DNA of 64,000 nt from Cryobacterium sp. Y57 (GCF_002929505.1 NZ_PJJL01000065.1:68478-132477); one strand, 5' to 3'. Shown: positions 33,983-43,098, counted from the stretch's first letter. Numbers and translations are program-made. The notes: generated from the letters alone by a model not told the origin.

Positions 33983-34252
33983 TTAGCGACGCAGGCCGAG
34001 GCTGCCGATCAGTGTGCGGTATCGAGTAATGTCGATGTCCGACAGGTAACCGAGCAGACGGCGACGCTGACCAACCATGAGAAGCAGGCCACGACGTGAG
34101 TGGTGGTCGTGCTTGTGCTCTTTCAGGTGCTCCGTGAGGTCGAGAATGCGCTGCGTGAGCATTGCAATCTGAACTTCCGGGGACCCGGTGTCGCCTGGGT
34201 GCGTAGCGTACTTTTCGATGATCGCCTTCTTAGCATCTGGTTCGAGTGCCAT
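33983..34252 (-). CDS. rpsO: 30S ribosomal protein S15
   Basis: The 89-residue S15 binds the central domain of 16S r[23 protein letters not shown] at the N-terminus, [34 protein letters not shown] and RRRLLGYL match the family over its full length. ATG 34252 is preceded by AAGGGG; the upstream in-frame extension is not conserved in S15. A hairpin follows the stop. In most bacteria pnp follows directly; here an APC permease gene does. Confidence 0.96.
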   Translation of the reverse strand: MALEPDAKKAIIEKYATHPGDTGSPEVQIAMLTQRILDLTEHLKEHKHDHHSRRGLLLMVGQRRRLLGYLSDIDITRYRTLIGSLGLRR

Positions 34253-34457
34253 AAAGTGGGATCCCCTTTCTCTCACTGCGCGGTGCCCTTGGCCAAATGC
34301 CTGAGCTCTCTTTATCCGCGGCCGTTGAACGGCAACCTTCATACTTTAGCAGAGTGGATGACCAACGCGCTCACCCGGCGGGAATTGGCGGCAACGAACC
34401 GGTCTGTCCTCACCCCGGCTACCGCTACAGTGGTGGAACAATCGAGGAGGTGCACGT

Positions 34458-34790
34458 TTGGGTACATTGCTTTACGGCAATCCGGGCATCGTGATCACCT
34501 TCGATGATCGCGCCCTGATGCACTTGCAGATCGTGATCAGCACCAAGCTGCGTCGACGCGAAAGTTTCGTCTTCACCTGGACCGATTCTGTCGGTGAGGG
34601 CAGCGGCCGCAGCGCCATCTGGCTCGACCCGACGAGCACGCTTTACTACCGGTATTTCGGCAGCCGGACCCCGTCTATCAATCGTGACTGGATCGAGGCG
34701 CTCATGCTTTCGGCCAACAGCGCCGGCGGCCTGGTCTTCATCGCCGAACCCGAGCCGAGCGCGCTGCCCTCCACGAAGACGCGTCGCTAA
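34458..34790 (+). CDS. DUF7882-family small protein
   Basis: The 110-residue protein starts at TTG 34458 with a perfect AGGAGG seven bases upstream. It shows the pattern of a small family common in Microbacteriaceae: MGTLLYGNPGIVITFDDRAL at the N-terminus, HLQIVISTKLRRRESFVFTW, GSGRSAIWLDP and FGSRTPSINRDWIEALMLSA. Members are sometimes mislabelled ATP-dependent DNA ligase; I see no ligase motif. Soluble and of unknown function; it looks monocistronic. Confidence 0.8.
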   Translation: MGTLLYGNPGIVITFDDRALMHLQIVISTKLRRRESFVFTWTDSVGEGSGRSAIWLDPTSTLYYRYFGSRTPSINRDWIEALMLSANSAGGLVFIAEPEPSALPSTKTRR

Positions 34791-34791
34791 C

Positions 34792-35205
34792 TCACGCGGT
34801 GAGCTCGCCGAGCACCTCGTCGAGAGCGTGCAGAAAATGGCTGGTGCTGGTGACGGTGAGGCAGAGCGGCGGCGTGATCTTGAGTACGTTTTCGAAGTGG
34901 CATGTGCGCTGCACGATGATGCCCCGCAGGAGGAATTCGTCACGGAGCCGGGCCGCCGCCGCGGTTGCCGGAGTGGACTTCGCCCGGTCGCTGACCAGTT
35001 CGACGCCAAGTTAGAGCCCCAGACCGTAGACCGCACCGATCAGGTCGAACCGTTCGCCAAGCCGTTCACGCTCTGGCTTGAGATGCCGCCCGACGATGTC
35101 GGCGTTGCCGTGCAGACCCTCGTCACGCATGATAGGGAGCACCTTCAGGCCGTCTATCGGCGCCGTGATCACGGTCCCGGTGACAGGATCAAATCGGTTC
35201 AGCGC
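34792..35205 (-). pseudogene. Class III aminotransferase remnant (C-terminal part, internal stop)
   Basis: On the minus strand this reads FDPVTGTVITAPIDGLKVLP ... HLKPERERLGERFDLIGAVY-GLGL, then a TAA stop at about 35011-35013. The same frame goes on with LGVELVSDRAKSTPATAAAA ... GIIVQRTCHFENVLKITPPL and ends LDEVLGELTA. This is the C-terminal small domain of a pyridoxal-phosphate class III aminotransferase, where the stop replaces a residue of GLGLYLGVEL. Nothing of the N-terminal 300 residues, including the cofactor lysine, is left: the fragment starts at the end of the AI-2E permease gene. Confidence 0.75.
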
Positions 35206-36320
35206 CTGCGAACACGACGCTTCGACGGGCTCACCGCGGCAGTCGGACGCGGCGCATCCGGTGTGTTCCAGGCTTTGGCGATGGCCCAGGCGACGGCCGC
35301 GATCGGTACCGACAGTACGGCACCGACGATACCGCCAAGGATGGTTCCGGCGGTCAGCCCGACCAGGATGACGAGCGGATGCAGCTTCAACGACTGCGCC
35401 ATGACGACCGGCTGCAGAAAGTTGCCCTCGAGTTGGTTGACCGCGATCACGATGATGATGACGATGAGGGCGACGCCCGGCCCACTCGCGACGAGGGCGA
35501 CCAAGGCTGCGAGCACACCGGCCGCGGTCGCACCGATCAACGGAATGAACGCACCGAGGAAAACGATGACCGAGAGTGGGAGGGCGAGCGGCACCTGCAA
35601 GATTGCAAGGCCGATGCCGATCGCGGTGGCGTCGACGGCGGCGACGATCGCCGTGCCGCGTACGTAACCGCCGAGCACCCGCAGTGAGGTGTGGCCGATG
35701 CGGCGCCCGCGGGCGAGGCGCTCGCCCTTGAACGGCGTCAGGAAGAAGTTCCAGATCTGGCCGCCGTCTTTGAGAAAGAAGAACAATATGACTATGAGTA
35801 GCACGGTTCCGGTGATCAGTTCGAAGACAGCGGATGCCCCGGCAAGTGCTCCGGTGCCGAACTGGCTGCTGGTGAGAAAATCGACGATTGCCGTGCGGGC
35901 GTCGTCGATCTGCTTTGCGTCGACCTGGATCGGCCCGTCGATGAGGAACTGCTGAAGGCGGTCGATACCCTGGGAGGCCGAGGAGAACAGCTCGTTCCAC
36001 TGGTCACGTACAGCGAAGACGATGAGCGTGATGATGCCGCCGAACACGACGATGCCGCCGAGCAGGGTGATCCAGGTGGCCAGGATGGCAGCGACGCCAC
36101 GCTTCCGCAGGCCGTTGATCACCGGGCTCAACGCTGAGGCGAGGATTATCGCTATCAGCACCGGGATGACGACGAGCTTGAGTTGCACCAGGCCGAAGAT
36201 GATCACCGAGGCCAGCAGGATGACGAGCAAAATCTGGCCGCTGCGCAATCCGAGCCAGCCGAGCCGATCGGTCAGCGGGGTGCGAGGCACCAGGGGGGTG
36301 AGGTCGTCGTGTGCGCGCAT
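35199..36320 (-). CDS. AI-2E/PerM-family membrane transporter
   Basis: The 373-residue protein has about eight membrane helices, starting with SGQILLVILLASVIIFGLVQ and LVVIPVLIAIILASALSPVI. The family core is GAFIPLIGATAAGVLAALVA and NQLEGNFLQPVVMAQSLKLH followed by PLVILVGLTAGTILGGIVG. The family exports autoinducer-2 or acts as ion antiporter; the substrate here is unknown. The C-terminal tail is basic (SPSKRRVRRR) and ends exactly where the aminotransferase remnant begins, so the tail may have been altered by the same deletion. Confidence 0.88.
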   Translation of the reverse strand: MRAHDDLTPLVPRTPLTDRLGWLGLRSGQILLVILLASVIIFGLVQLKLVVIPVLIAIILASALSPVINGLRKRGVAAILATWITLLGGIVVFGGIITLIVFAVRDQWNELFSSASQGIDRLQQFLIDGPIQVDAKQIDDARTAIVDFLTSSQFGTGALAGASAVFELITGTVLLIVILFFFLKDGGQIWNFFLTPFKGERLARGRRIGHTSLRVLGGYVRGTAIVAAVDATAIGIGLAILQVPLALPLSVIVFLGAFIPLIGATAAGVLAALVALVASGPGVALIVIIIVIAVNQLEGNFLQPVVMAQSLKLHPLVILVGLTAGTILGGIVGAVLSVPIAAVAWAIAKAWNTPDAPRPTAAVSPSKRRVRRR

Positions 36321-36379
36321 GCACCCAGCCTAGACATCCGCCGTGCGGAAACCCCGCTCGACCGGTCTCTTTGGCTGAT

Positions 36380-37270
36380 TCATGTGAAAATGGCGGCGAC
36401 CGCACCGAGGATCGACTCATCGCCCGAGTAGATCCCATTCTCGCGCGGCCAGTGGCTGATCACGTCGGTGAAGCCGAGCTCGGCGGCCCGGCCGACGGCA
36501 TCCTCGAACACATTTATGCTCTGCAGGGAATATGTTCCGCCGCTGTCGAGCGAGAGATAACGGTCGATCGTAAGGGGGTCGCGACCGTCGCCGCTGACAA
36601 CGTCGTCGAGCCGGTGGGTGAGATCGCGCACGCTGGTCCACCAACGCTCCCCCTCCGCACCGTCCTGCCCGGTGGTCACCCAGCCCTGCCCGAAACGGCT
36701 CACCAGTCCCAGGCCCTTCGGCCCGTTGGCGGCGATCAGGAACGGTACTCGCTGGCGGGCCGGGCCGCTGGCCGGGTATGCCACCATGCGCGCGTTGTTG
36801 GCGGTGTACCACTCGCCGGCGAAAGTGATGCCGTCGGTCGTGCCGGGTTCTTCGCCGCGCAGCAGCAGGTCGAGGTCTGTGACGAATTCGGCGAAGCGTT
36901 CGTGCCGCTGCCGGGGGGTGTACTCCCGCGCACCGAGAACGCTCGCGTCGAAACCGGTGCCGCCCGATCCGATACCCAGCAGAAACCGCCCGCCGGACAC
37001 ATCGTCGACCGTCGCGACATCTTTGGCGAACGGCACCGGATGCCGAAAGTTCGGTGACGAGACACAGGTGCCCAGCATGATGCGTTCGGTCACGGCCGCG
37101 GCAGCGGTCAAGGTGGGGATGGTCGCGTTCCACGGTTCATCGGCGAGCGAGCGCCAGGAGAGGTGGTCGTAGGTGAAGGCGTGGTCGAAGCCGTACTGCT
37201 CGGCTCCGAGCCATTTTCTGCGGGCAACCGACCACGGGTCCTGTGGAAGGATGATGATTCCAAAGCGCAT
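36380..37270 (-). CDS. LLM-class flavin-dependent oxidoreductase
   Basis: The 296-residue TIM-barrel enzyme is of the luciferase-like monooxygenase type. MRFGIIILPQDPWSVARRKW at the N-terminus, FDHAFTYDHLSWRSL, RIMLGTCVSSPNFRHPVPFA, VDDVSGGRFLLGIGSGGTGF and PFLIAANGPKGLGLVSRFGQ are the family blocks. Many actinobacterial members use F420 and others FMN; the sequence does not decide it. It is transcribed alone and diverges from the M4 protease gene 69 bp away. Confidence 0.88.
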   Translation of the reverse strand: MRFGIIILPQDPWSVARRKWLGAEQYGFDHAFTYDHLSWRSLADEPWNATIPTLTAAAAVTERIMLGTCVSSPNFRHPVPFAKDVATVDDVSGGRFLLGIGSGGTGFDASVLGAREYTPRQRHERFAEFVTDLDLLLRGEEPGTTDGITFAGEWYTANNARMVAYPASGPARQRVPFLIAANGPKGLGLVSRFGQGWVTTGQDGAEGERWWTSVRDLTHRLDDVVSGDGRDPLTIDRYLSLDSGGTYSLQSINVFEDAVGRAAELGFTDVISHWPRENGIYSGDESILGAVAAIFT

Positions 37271-37339
37271 GCGACGAGTTTATTCAGTCGCGCGAAAACG
37301 CGTAGTTGCAATGTCGGCGGCCGGTGCCAGACTCTGCTC

Positions 37340-38494
37340 ATGGACAATTCCGCGCTCCACACCGTGTGCACAATCGTTCCGCCCTATCTGTTGGTCAGGC
37401 TGGCGAAACTTGACGAACCCCGGTTCGCGCAGGCCGCAGCATCCGCACGGGCGTCATTGCTGCGGGACTCGCAGCTTCGGCAATTGCGCGACGGGGTCCA
37501 TCCGTTTGCTTATTCCGGAGCTCGCACCCTGCCGGCGCGTACCCCGGGCGAGTCAGACCGCACCATTTCGGATGCCGGCGGCCAGGAACGACTGCCCGGT
37601 CGGCAAGTGCGCGCCGAGGGGCAGCCTGCCGGGGGCGACCCGGCCGTGAACGAGGCTTACGACGGTCTCGGCGCCACGCAGATGCTGTATTGGACGCAGT
37701 ACGGACGGGACAGCATCGACGGCAACGGACTTCCCATGGATGCGACCGTGCACTACGGCAAACAATACGATAACGCCTTCTGGGACGGCGAACGCATGGT
37801 GTTCGGCGACGGTGACGGGCAGATCTTCAACCGCTTCACTATTTCGCCCAGTGTGATCGGTCACGAGCTCACGCACGGGGTCACCCAATTTACGGCCAAT
37901 CTTGAGTATCGTGGCCAGTCGGGGGCCCTCAACGAGTCCATCTCCGACGTGTTCGGCGCCCTGGTCGAGCAGCACGCCAGAAATCAAGCGACGGAAGACG
38001 CTAGTTGGCTGATCGGCGAAGGCCTGTTCACGGACCAGGTCGAGGGTGTTGCCCTGCGCTCGATGAAAGCGCCCGGCACCGCGTATAACGATGATGTGCT
38101 GGGTAAAGATCCGCAGCCCGGCGACATGACCGGGTACATCGAAACCGACGATGACAACGGCGGAGTGCATCTCAATTCCGGTATTCCCAACCGCGCGTTC
38201 TACCTGGTTGCCGACACTCTCGGCGGCAACGCCTGGGAGACCCCGGGCCACATTTGGTATGACACGTTGACCGGCACCGGGCTGAACCGTCAGAGCGACT
38301 TTGCTGCTTTCGCTGCGGCGACGGCCGACACCGCGGCGAGACTGTACGGCAGCGGAGGTGCCGCCCATAACGCGGTGCTCCAGGCCTGGGCGACGGTGGG
38401 CGTGGTGGCGGCGATTCCCGCTCCTCTTCCCCCCATCCGGCCGGTATTGCCAAGACCGCCGACCGCGCAAAATACACCGCTGCCACCCGAGTAG
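37340..38494 (+). CDS. Protealysin-type M4 zinc metalloprotease
   Basis: The 384-residue protein has no signal peptide. It begins with the short propeptide typical of protealysin-like M4 proteases (VPPYLLVRLAKL, about 13-24) and the cleavage region lies near 80-105. Zinc ligands are in VIGHELTHG (His175, Glu176, His179) and NESISDVFG (Glu199); the catalytic histidine block is DDNGGVHLNSGIPNRAFYLV. The C-terminus has a proline-rich tail (PAPLPPIRPVLPRPP). Start 37340 is chosen because upstream sequence is antisense to the LLM gene. An emfourin-type inhibitor gene follows nine bases later. Confidence 0.92.
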   Translation: MDNSALHTVCTIVPPYLLVRLAKLDEPRFAQAAASARASLLRDSQLRQLRDGVHPFAYSGARTLPARTPGESDRTISDAGGQERLPGRQVRAEGQPAGGDPAVNEAYDGLGATQMLYWTQYGRDSIDGNGLPMDATVHYGKQYDNAFWDGERMVFGDGDGQIFNRFTISPSVIGHELTHGVTQFTANLEYRGQSGALNESISDVFGALVEQHARNQATEDASWLIGEGLFTDQVEGVALRSMKAPGTAYNDDVLGKDPQPGDMTGYIETDDDNGGVHLNSGIPNRAFYLVADTLGGNAWETPGHIWYDTLTGTGLNRQSDFAAFAAATADTAARLYGSGGAAHNAVLQAWATVGVVAAIPAPLPPIRPVLPRPPTAQNTPLPPE

Positions 38495-38503
38495 CATCGC
38501 GGT

Positions 38504-38770
38504 ATGAAAGTCATCGTCTCCCGCAGCGGCGGGATGGCGGGAATCCGCCTGACCTGGGAAGTTCGGGTCGAAGAACAGCCCGACCCGAGCACGTGGACAG
38601 AGTTCTTGAATTCTCTGCCCTGGGATGACGTCACCGACAGCGAGGCCACGCCCGACCGCTTCGCCTACCGCATTCGGTGCGCTCCGCATGAGGTAGTGCT
38701 CGCCGAACCCCAGGTGAACGGGCCGTGGCGTGATCTGGTCAACCGGGTCAGGGCCGCCAACGGCATGTAA
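38504..38770 (+). CDS. Emfourin-like protein inhibitor of the M4 protease
   Basis: The 88-residue protein lacks a signal peptide. The N-terminal MKVIVSRSGGMAGIRLTWEV has the SGGxAG pattern of emfourin, the inhibitor encoded next to protealysin in Serratia. Nine bases separate it from the protease gene, consistent with one mRNA. The pair would let the cell hold an intracellular M4 protease in check. Assignment rests on the short motif and the operon; the rest (LPWDDVTDSEATPDRFAYRI) is less conserved. Confidence 0.8.
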   Translation: MKVIVSRSGGMAGIRLTWEVRVEEQPDPSTWTEFLNSLPWDDVTDSEATPDRFAYRIRCAPHEVVLAEPQVNGPWRDLVNRVRAANGM

Positions 38771-38792
38771 GGACCCTGGCCCGGTTCAGGTG

Positions 38793-40544
38793 TTACGCCT
38801 TCGGACGACGACCCCAGCGCGGGCGGCGCGTCGAATCATCGGTCAATGCCGCTTCGATGTGTCCGTCGACCTGATCACCGAAGTGGTCGTCGAAGTTCTC
38901 TTCGAGGTGCGCGGTGACGGACTTGCCGATGCGGCGCGCCATCTCCTCACGACGCTGGCGCCGTTCGGCCGCCACCAAGACCTCATGTTCGATGCGGAAC
39001 GCCTTGTAGATGGCAATGCACATGCCGATCATCACGATGCTCACCGGAATCGCGGTCAAGATCGCGCCGGTCTGCAGGGCCGCTAATCCGCCAGCCAGCA
39101 GCAGCGCGATGGCTACGAGCCCGCCGAGGCCGGCCCACATGATGCGACTCCACTTGGGCGGATTGGTATCACCGCCGGAAGCGAGCATGTCGATGACGAG
39201 CGAACCCGAATCGGCTGAGGTGATGAAGAAGATCGCAATGACGATGACCGCGATCACCGAGAGGATCACGCCGAACGGAAGGGTGCCCAGAAGGCTGAAC
39301 AATACATTCTCGGGGATGATGCCGCCCTTCGGGTCGAAGAGCCCGCCGCCGTCACCCGCCCACGCCTGACGGATGGCACTGCCACCCATGACAGCGAACC
39401 AGACGAACGTGACCAGGGTTGGAACGAGCAACACGCCGGCAATGAACTGTCGAACCGTGCGTCCGCGTGAAATGCGCGCGATGAACACGCCAACGAACGG
39501 GGCCCACGAGATCCACCAGCCCCAGTAGAAGATGGTCCAGGCACCCTGAAAGTCCAGGCCGGCCTGGCCAGTGAACGCTCCGGTGTCAAAGGTGAGTCCG
39601 ACGACGTTTTCGAAGTAGCCGCCGACCGACTGCACGAGCAAACGCAGCAGATACATCGTGGGGCCAAGAAGCAGCACGGCCACGAGCAGAAGACCAGCCA
39701 TGCCGAGGTTGATGTTGGAAAGCCATTTGATGCCCTTGCCGACGCCGCTGACGACCGAAGCCGTCGCGATGATCGTGATAACGACGATCAAAATGATGAG
39801 CAGGGTATTGGTGACCTCGCCGACTACTCCGAGGAAGCTCAGTCCGGCGGCGATCTGCTTGACACCGAGTCCGAGGGAGGTCGCGACACCGAACAGGGTA
39901 CCGACGATGGCGATCACGTCGATCGCGTCACCGAGGCGGCCCTTGACCCGGCGGGTGCCGAGGAGCGGCTCGAGGGCCCAGCGAATGGAGACCGGCCGAC
40001 CCTTCCGATGGATCGAGTAGGCGAGGGCCAGGCCGACAACGGCGTAGATGGCCCAGGCGTGGAACCCCCAGTGCAGGAAGGTCTGCGTCATCGCTGCGGC
40101 GGCGAGATCCGCGGAATCACCGGTCACACCGGGCTTTGGGGTCGTGAAGAAGGTGAGGGGTTCAGAGGCCCCCCAAAAGACCAGGCCGATGCCCATGCCG
40201 GCAGCGAAGAGCATCGAGAACCAGCTCATCAGACCAAATTCAGGTTCGTCGTCGTCTTTACCCAGCTTGATGTCGCCGAAACGGCTCAGTCCCATCCAAA
40301 TGGCGAACACGACGAAGGCCGCGACGATAACCACGTAGTACGGGCCAAGCCCGGCTACCACCCAGCCCTGCAACAGGGCGAGGACGCTGCCCGTACGCAC
40401 GGGAAAGGCGATGGCGACGATGACGACGGCCAGGATGATGCCGAGTGCCGGGTAGAACACTCGCGGCGCCGCAACGACAAAAAGCCGGGTTTTGGAAGGG
40501 CTTCTGTGTGGCGTTTTCGCCGGTACTTCGGGTAATGCACTCAC
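38793..40544 (-). CDS. BCCT-family transporter (betaine/choline/carnitine type)
   Basis: The 583-residue transporter has 12 predicted helices. The glycine motif GMGIGLVFWGASEPL and the region WAIYAVVGLALAYSIHRKGR, and later WTIFYWGWWISWAPFVGVFI, identify the BCCT family; the last carries the aromatic betaine box. A C-terminal cytoplasmic tail of about 75 residues (ERRQRREEMARRIGKSVTAH onward) is charged, as in osmosensing members. GTG 40544 has GAGAGGG upstream. Likely role: sodium-coupled uptake of glycine betaine or a related osmolyte. Confidence 0.92.
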   Translation of the reverse strand: MSALPEVPAKTPHRSPSKTRLFVVAAPRVFYPALGIILAVVIVAIAFPVRTGSVLALLQGWVVAGLGPYYVVIVAAFVVFAIWMGLSRFGDIKLGKDDDEPEFGLMSWFSMLFAAGMGIGLVFWGASEPLTFFTTPKPGVTGDSADLAAAAMTQTFLHWGFHAWAIYAVVGLALAYSIHRKGRPVSIRWALEPLLGTRRVKGRLGDAIDVIAIVGTLFGVATSLGLGVKQIAAGLSFLGVVGEVTNTLLIILIVVITIIATASVVSGVGKGIKWLSNINLGMAGLLLVAVLLLGPTMYLLRLLVQSVGGYFENVVGLTFDTGAFTGQAGLDFQGAWTIFYWGWWISWAPFVGVFIARISRGRTVRQFIAGVLLVPTLVTFVWFAVMGGSAIRQAWAGDGGGLFDPKGGIIPENVLFSLLGTLPFGVILSVIAVIVIAIFFITSADSGSLVIDMLASGGDTNPPKWSRIMWAGLGGLVAIALLLAGGLAALQTGAILTAIPVSIVMIGMCIAIYKAFRIEHEVLVAAERRQRREEMARRIGKSVTAHLEENFDDHFGDQVDGHIEAALTDDSTRRPRWGRRPKA

Positions 40545-40765
40545 TGTGGAACCCTCTCAGGAATAGTTTGCGACGCGCAATTAAACCCCTCAGGATGAAA
40601 CCGCTTGTGCACCGCCAGGTGCCTGCCCCGCTGGGCAAATTTCCAGCTTACAGGCATAACACCCTAGATAAGGGGACAAAATATTTTCGGCCTCAGTTTG
40701 CCTGCTGGGATAAGAAACATGCCGGCCCGGCTCGCCCTGTGGCTCGGGTCGTGTGACGATGGCTC

Positions 40766-41209
40766 ATGACTTTCAACGACGTGAACGCGGCCGCATCGGC
40801 CGTGCAGAATCTCAGCGAAGAGGAATGCTGGAATGCCTTGCTCTCGACTAGTCTGGGCCGCCTGGCCGTGGCCGTCAGTGGCCTCCCCGATATTTTCCCG
40901 GTCAATTTTGTCGCCGCCGACCGGCGTCTACTGTTCCGTACATCTCCGGGCACCAAACTGATCGAGCTCACGGTCAACAATCACGTCGCGTTCGAAACAG
41001 ATGGCGTGGGCCGCGACGAAGCGTGGAGTGTCGTCGTGCATGGAACGGCCCGCGCGCTCGACACCCAGCGGGACATCGACGACGCCGCAGCGTTGCCGTT
41101 GCACCCGCTGATTCCCACGGTCAAGCCGGTTTTCGTCGAGATCGTGCCGGATTCGATCACCGGGCGGCGGTTTGTGCTTGGCCCGGAGCCGACGGCGACC
41201 CTGACCTGA
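40766..41209 (+). CDS. Pyridoxamine 5'-phosphate oxidase-like flavin protein
   Basis: The 147-residue protein has a split-barrel FMN/F420-binding fold. Core segments are LGRLAVAVSGLPDIFPVNFV, RLLFRTSPGTKLIEL and AWSVVVHGTARALD. Small actinobacterial members of this family bind FMN, F420 or heme, and the function here cannot be assigned. It stands alone and ends at a bidirectional terminator shared with the FKBP gene. Confidence 0.82.
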   Translation: MTFNDVNAAASAVQNLSEEECWNALLSTSLGRLAVAVSGLPDIFPVNFVAADRRLLFRTSPGTKLIELTVNNHVAFETDGVGRDEAWSVVVHGTARALDTQRDIDDAAALPLHPLIPTVKPVFVEIVPDSITGRRFVLGPEPTATLT

Positions 41210-41237
41210 TCGTTGCTGATCAGGTCAACGCGCAGAT

Positions 41238-41274
41238 AAAACGGGATACAGCTACAGCAGCCGTATCCCGTTTT
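41238..41274. terminator. Bidirectional terminator between PNPOx-like and FKBP genes
   Basis: AAAACGGGATAC (41238-41249) pairs perfectly with GTATCCCGTTTT (41263-41274). An inner GCT/AGC pair and one mismatch follow, with a 5-nt loop. Both ends carry A/T tracts, so it works for the two convergent genes. Confidence 0.88.
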
Positions 41275-41296
41275 GAGTGCTTCTTGGTGCCGCGGG

Positions 41297-41668
41297 TTAG
41301 CTCACGCCGAGTAGGTCGATCACGAAAATCAGGGTCTGGCCGGAGAGACGGTGGCCAGAGCCGGCCGGTCCGTAAGCGAGGTGCGGCGGCACAACGAGCT
41401 TGCGGCGTCCACCGACCTTCATACCGGGGATGCCTTCCTGCCAGCCGGCGATGAGTGAGCGCAGCGGAAAGTTGATCGACTGGCCACGGTTCCAGGACGA
41501 GTCGAACTCGTCGCCGGACGCGAACTCGACGCCGAGGTAGTGCACGTCGACGGTGGCTCCCGCCGTAGCTTCAGCGCCATCACCGACGACGACATCGGTG
41601 ATCTCGAGGTGTTCGGGCGCAGCGCCCTCGGGGAAGTCAATTTCGGGCTTGGAATTCAAATCAGTCAT
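41297..41668 (-). CDS. FKBP-type peptidyl-prolyl cis-trans isomerase
   Basis: The single-domain 123-residue FKBP is cytoplasmic (no signal peptide). ATAGATVDVHYLGVEFASGD, FDSSWNRGQSINFPL, LIAGWQEGIPGMKVGGRRKL, VVPPHLAYGPAGSG and LIFVIDLLGV are the consecutive FKBP motifs with the aromatic substrate pocket. The start is either ATG 41668 (a G-run lies immediately before it) or TTG 41680 with GGGGCGGA upstream; the N-terminal 20 residues are variable in the family. Confidence 0.93.
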   Translation of the reverse strand: MTDLNSKPEIDFPEGAAPEHLEITDVVVGDGAEATAGATVDVHYLGVEFASGDEFDSSWNRGQSINFPLRSLIAGWQEGIPGMKVGGRRKLVVPPHLAYGPAGSGHRLSGQTLIFVIDLLGVS

Positions 41669-41850
41669 ACCCCTATCCAAGCGGATTCCGCCCCGGATTG
41701 CTTACCAGGGCTGCTGCGAAAATAATGCTTGCGCCTGGCGGGTTCCGGGTGCACTCTTGGTATACACCAACTCGTCGCATCGGGAGAGTCGTCGGCACCG
41801 CCACGCCACCGAAGCGGCGAGTTTCTGTTGTCCCGCGTGACTCACCGTGA

Positions 41851-43098
41851 TCACGGTGCCGCTGGCGCCGAACCCGGCCGCATCTGACCGAGCACGTCGG
41901 CCCGATGATTCATCAGCAGTCCGAGCAGTTGCACCTCGTGGGCGTGCAGGGCCCCTGTATTCTGGCCGCGAACAAGACGGTCGCGCACACCGGCAAGCCG
42001 CGTCGCATCCGCTATGAAACGGCGCATCGCGACTTTCCTGGGTCGTTGTTGGCGTCCGCCCCAAGCGAGCGCCTGGCGTCGACCGGACTCGGTGCCCAGC
42101 ATTGAGACCTCGGCCGCGGTGAACCATCCGGCCTGCGAATATTCATGCAGACGGCGCAGTGTGGTGCGAGCCTCCTGCCGGCGCAAAAAGGCAACGACGA
42201 GAATGGCGGTGATGAACAGCGGCACTTGCACGACCGCGTAATAGGCGAGCACGGAGGCGTCGGTGTCGAGAACAAAGGTGCTGCCATTCCATAGTGCATG
42301 CAGAATGATCGCGGGGAGCAGACCGATCAGAGAATAACCGACTGCCCCGCCGCGGCTGGCGCCGCGCCTCGCGGCCAGGCCGAGGGCAAGCCCGGTGCAG
42401 ATCGTGAAAGTGACGTGCGCGAACGGCGAAAAGACCCCGCGGAGCAAAAACGTCATGCCGAGTCTTTGCGCGTCGCCCTCGGTCAGAGCCAGGCCAAAGT
42501 ATTGAATATTCTCCGAGAAGGCAAAGCCGGCCGCAATCGTCGCGGCGTAGACGACACCGTCCACTGGCCCGTCAAAGTGCCTGCGCACCGCCCAGAACAG
42601 CGCGAGCACCCCGAAGCCCTTGGCGACTTCTTCCACAATCGGGGCCTGGACGACAGCGGATGCGAAATCACTCCCGGCCAGGGCCCCCGCACTGGCCGCA
42701 ATCGTGACCTGAACGCCAAGATCGAAGACCAGGGCGGTGACGACGGAGATTCCGGCGCCCCACAGCAGGGCGAAGATGAGGGCGGGTCGCGGCTCCGGAT
42801 CCCAGCGGTCGATCCAGCGCACCGCCAGTAGCACCACCGTAAGCGGCAGGAGCGCCAGGATCAGCGCGACGAGCAGCGCGTCGGCGCCGAGGAATGTGGT
42901 CAGGTACCAAAACACGGCGAGCAGGGCCAGCCCCGCGAGCATGATGCCGATCACGGCCAGTACGACCGGGCCGGCGGGAGACGGGAGCACCGGCTGGCTC
43001 CAGACCGGTTGCACCGGCGCCTGACTCGCCTGTACGGGCAGGTGTTGGCTCGACCGCTGTTCGATGGGATGCTGGCCTGGCGGCTGGTCGAGGCTCAT
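41851..43098 (-). CDS. PrsW-family intramembrane metalloprotease
   Basis: The 415-residue membrane protein has a proline/glutamine-rich cytoplasmic N-terminus of about 40 residues, then about eight helices. The PrsW metal motifs are present: QAPIVEEVAKGFGVLALFWA (EExxK), SPFAHVTFTICTGLALGLAA and IILHALWNGS (histidines). PrsW cleaves anti-sigma factors in Bacillus, but no anti-sigma gene is nearby. The last about 100 residues are soluble. A 16-bp palindrome CACCGTGATCACGGTG (41843-41858) spans the stop codon. Confidence 0.9.
   Translation of the reverse strand: MSLDQPPGQHPIEQRSSQHLPVQASQAPVQPVWSQPVLPSPAGPVVLAVIGIMLAGLALLAVFWYLTTFLGADALLVALILALLPLTVVLLAVRWIDRWDPEPRPALIFALLWGAGISVVTALVFDLGVQVTIAASAGALAGSDFASAVVQAPIVEEVAKGFGVLALFWAVRRHFDGPVDGVVYAATIAAGFAFSENIQYFGLALTEGDAQRLGMTFLLRGVFSPFAHVTFTICTGLALGLAARRGASRGGAVGYSLIGLLPAIILHALWNGSTFVLDTDASVLAYYAVVQVPLFITAILVVAFLRRQEARTTLRRLHEYSQAGWFTAAEVSMLGTESGRRQALAWGGRQQRPRKVAMRRFIADATRLAGVRDRLVRGQNTGALHAHEVQLLGLLMNHRADVLGQMRPGSAPAAP

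Noticed and set aside
34458-34790. ATP-dependent DNA ligase label for the small protein
   Set aside because: No KxDG or other nucleotidyltransferase motif and only 110 residues; fits DUF7882 instead.
41843-41858. 16-bp palindrome CACCGTGATCACGGTG as operator
   Set aside because: It spans the PrsW stop codon, far from any promoter; more likely chance or part of transcript end.
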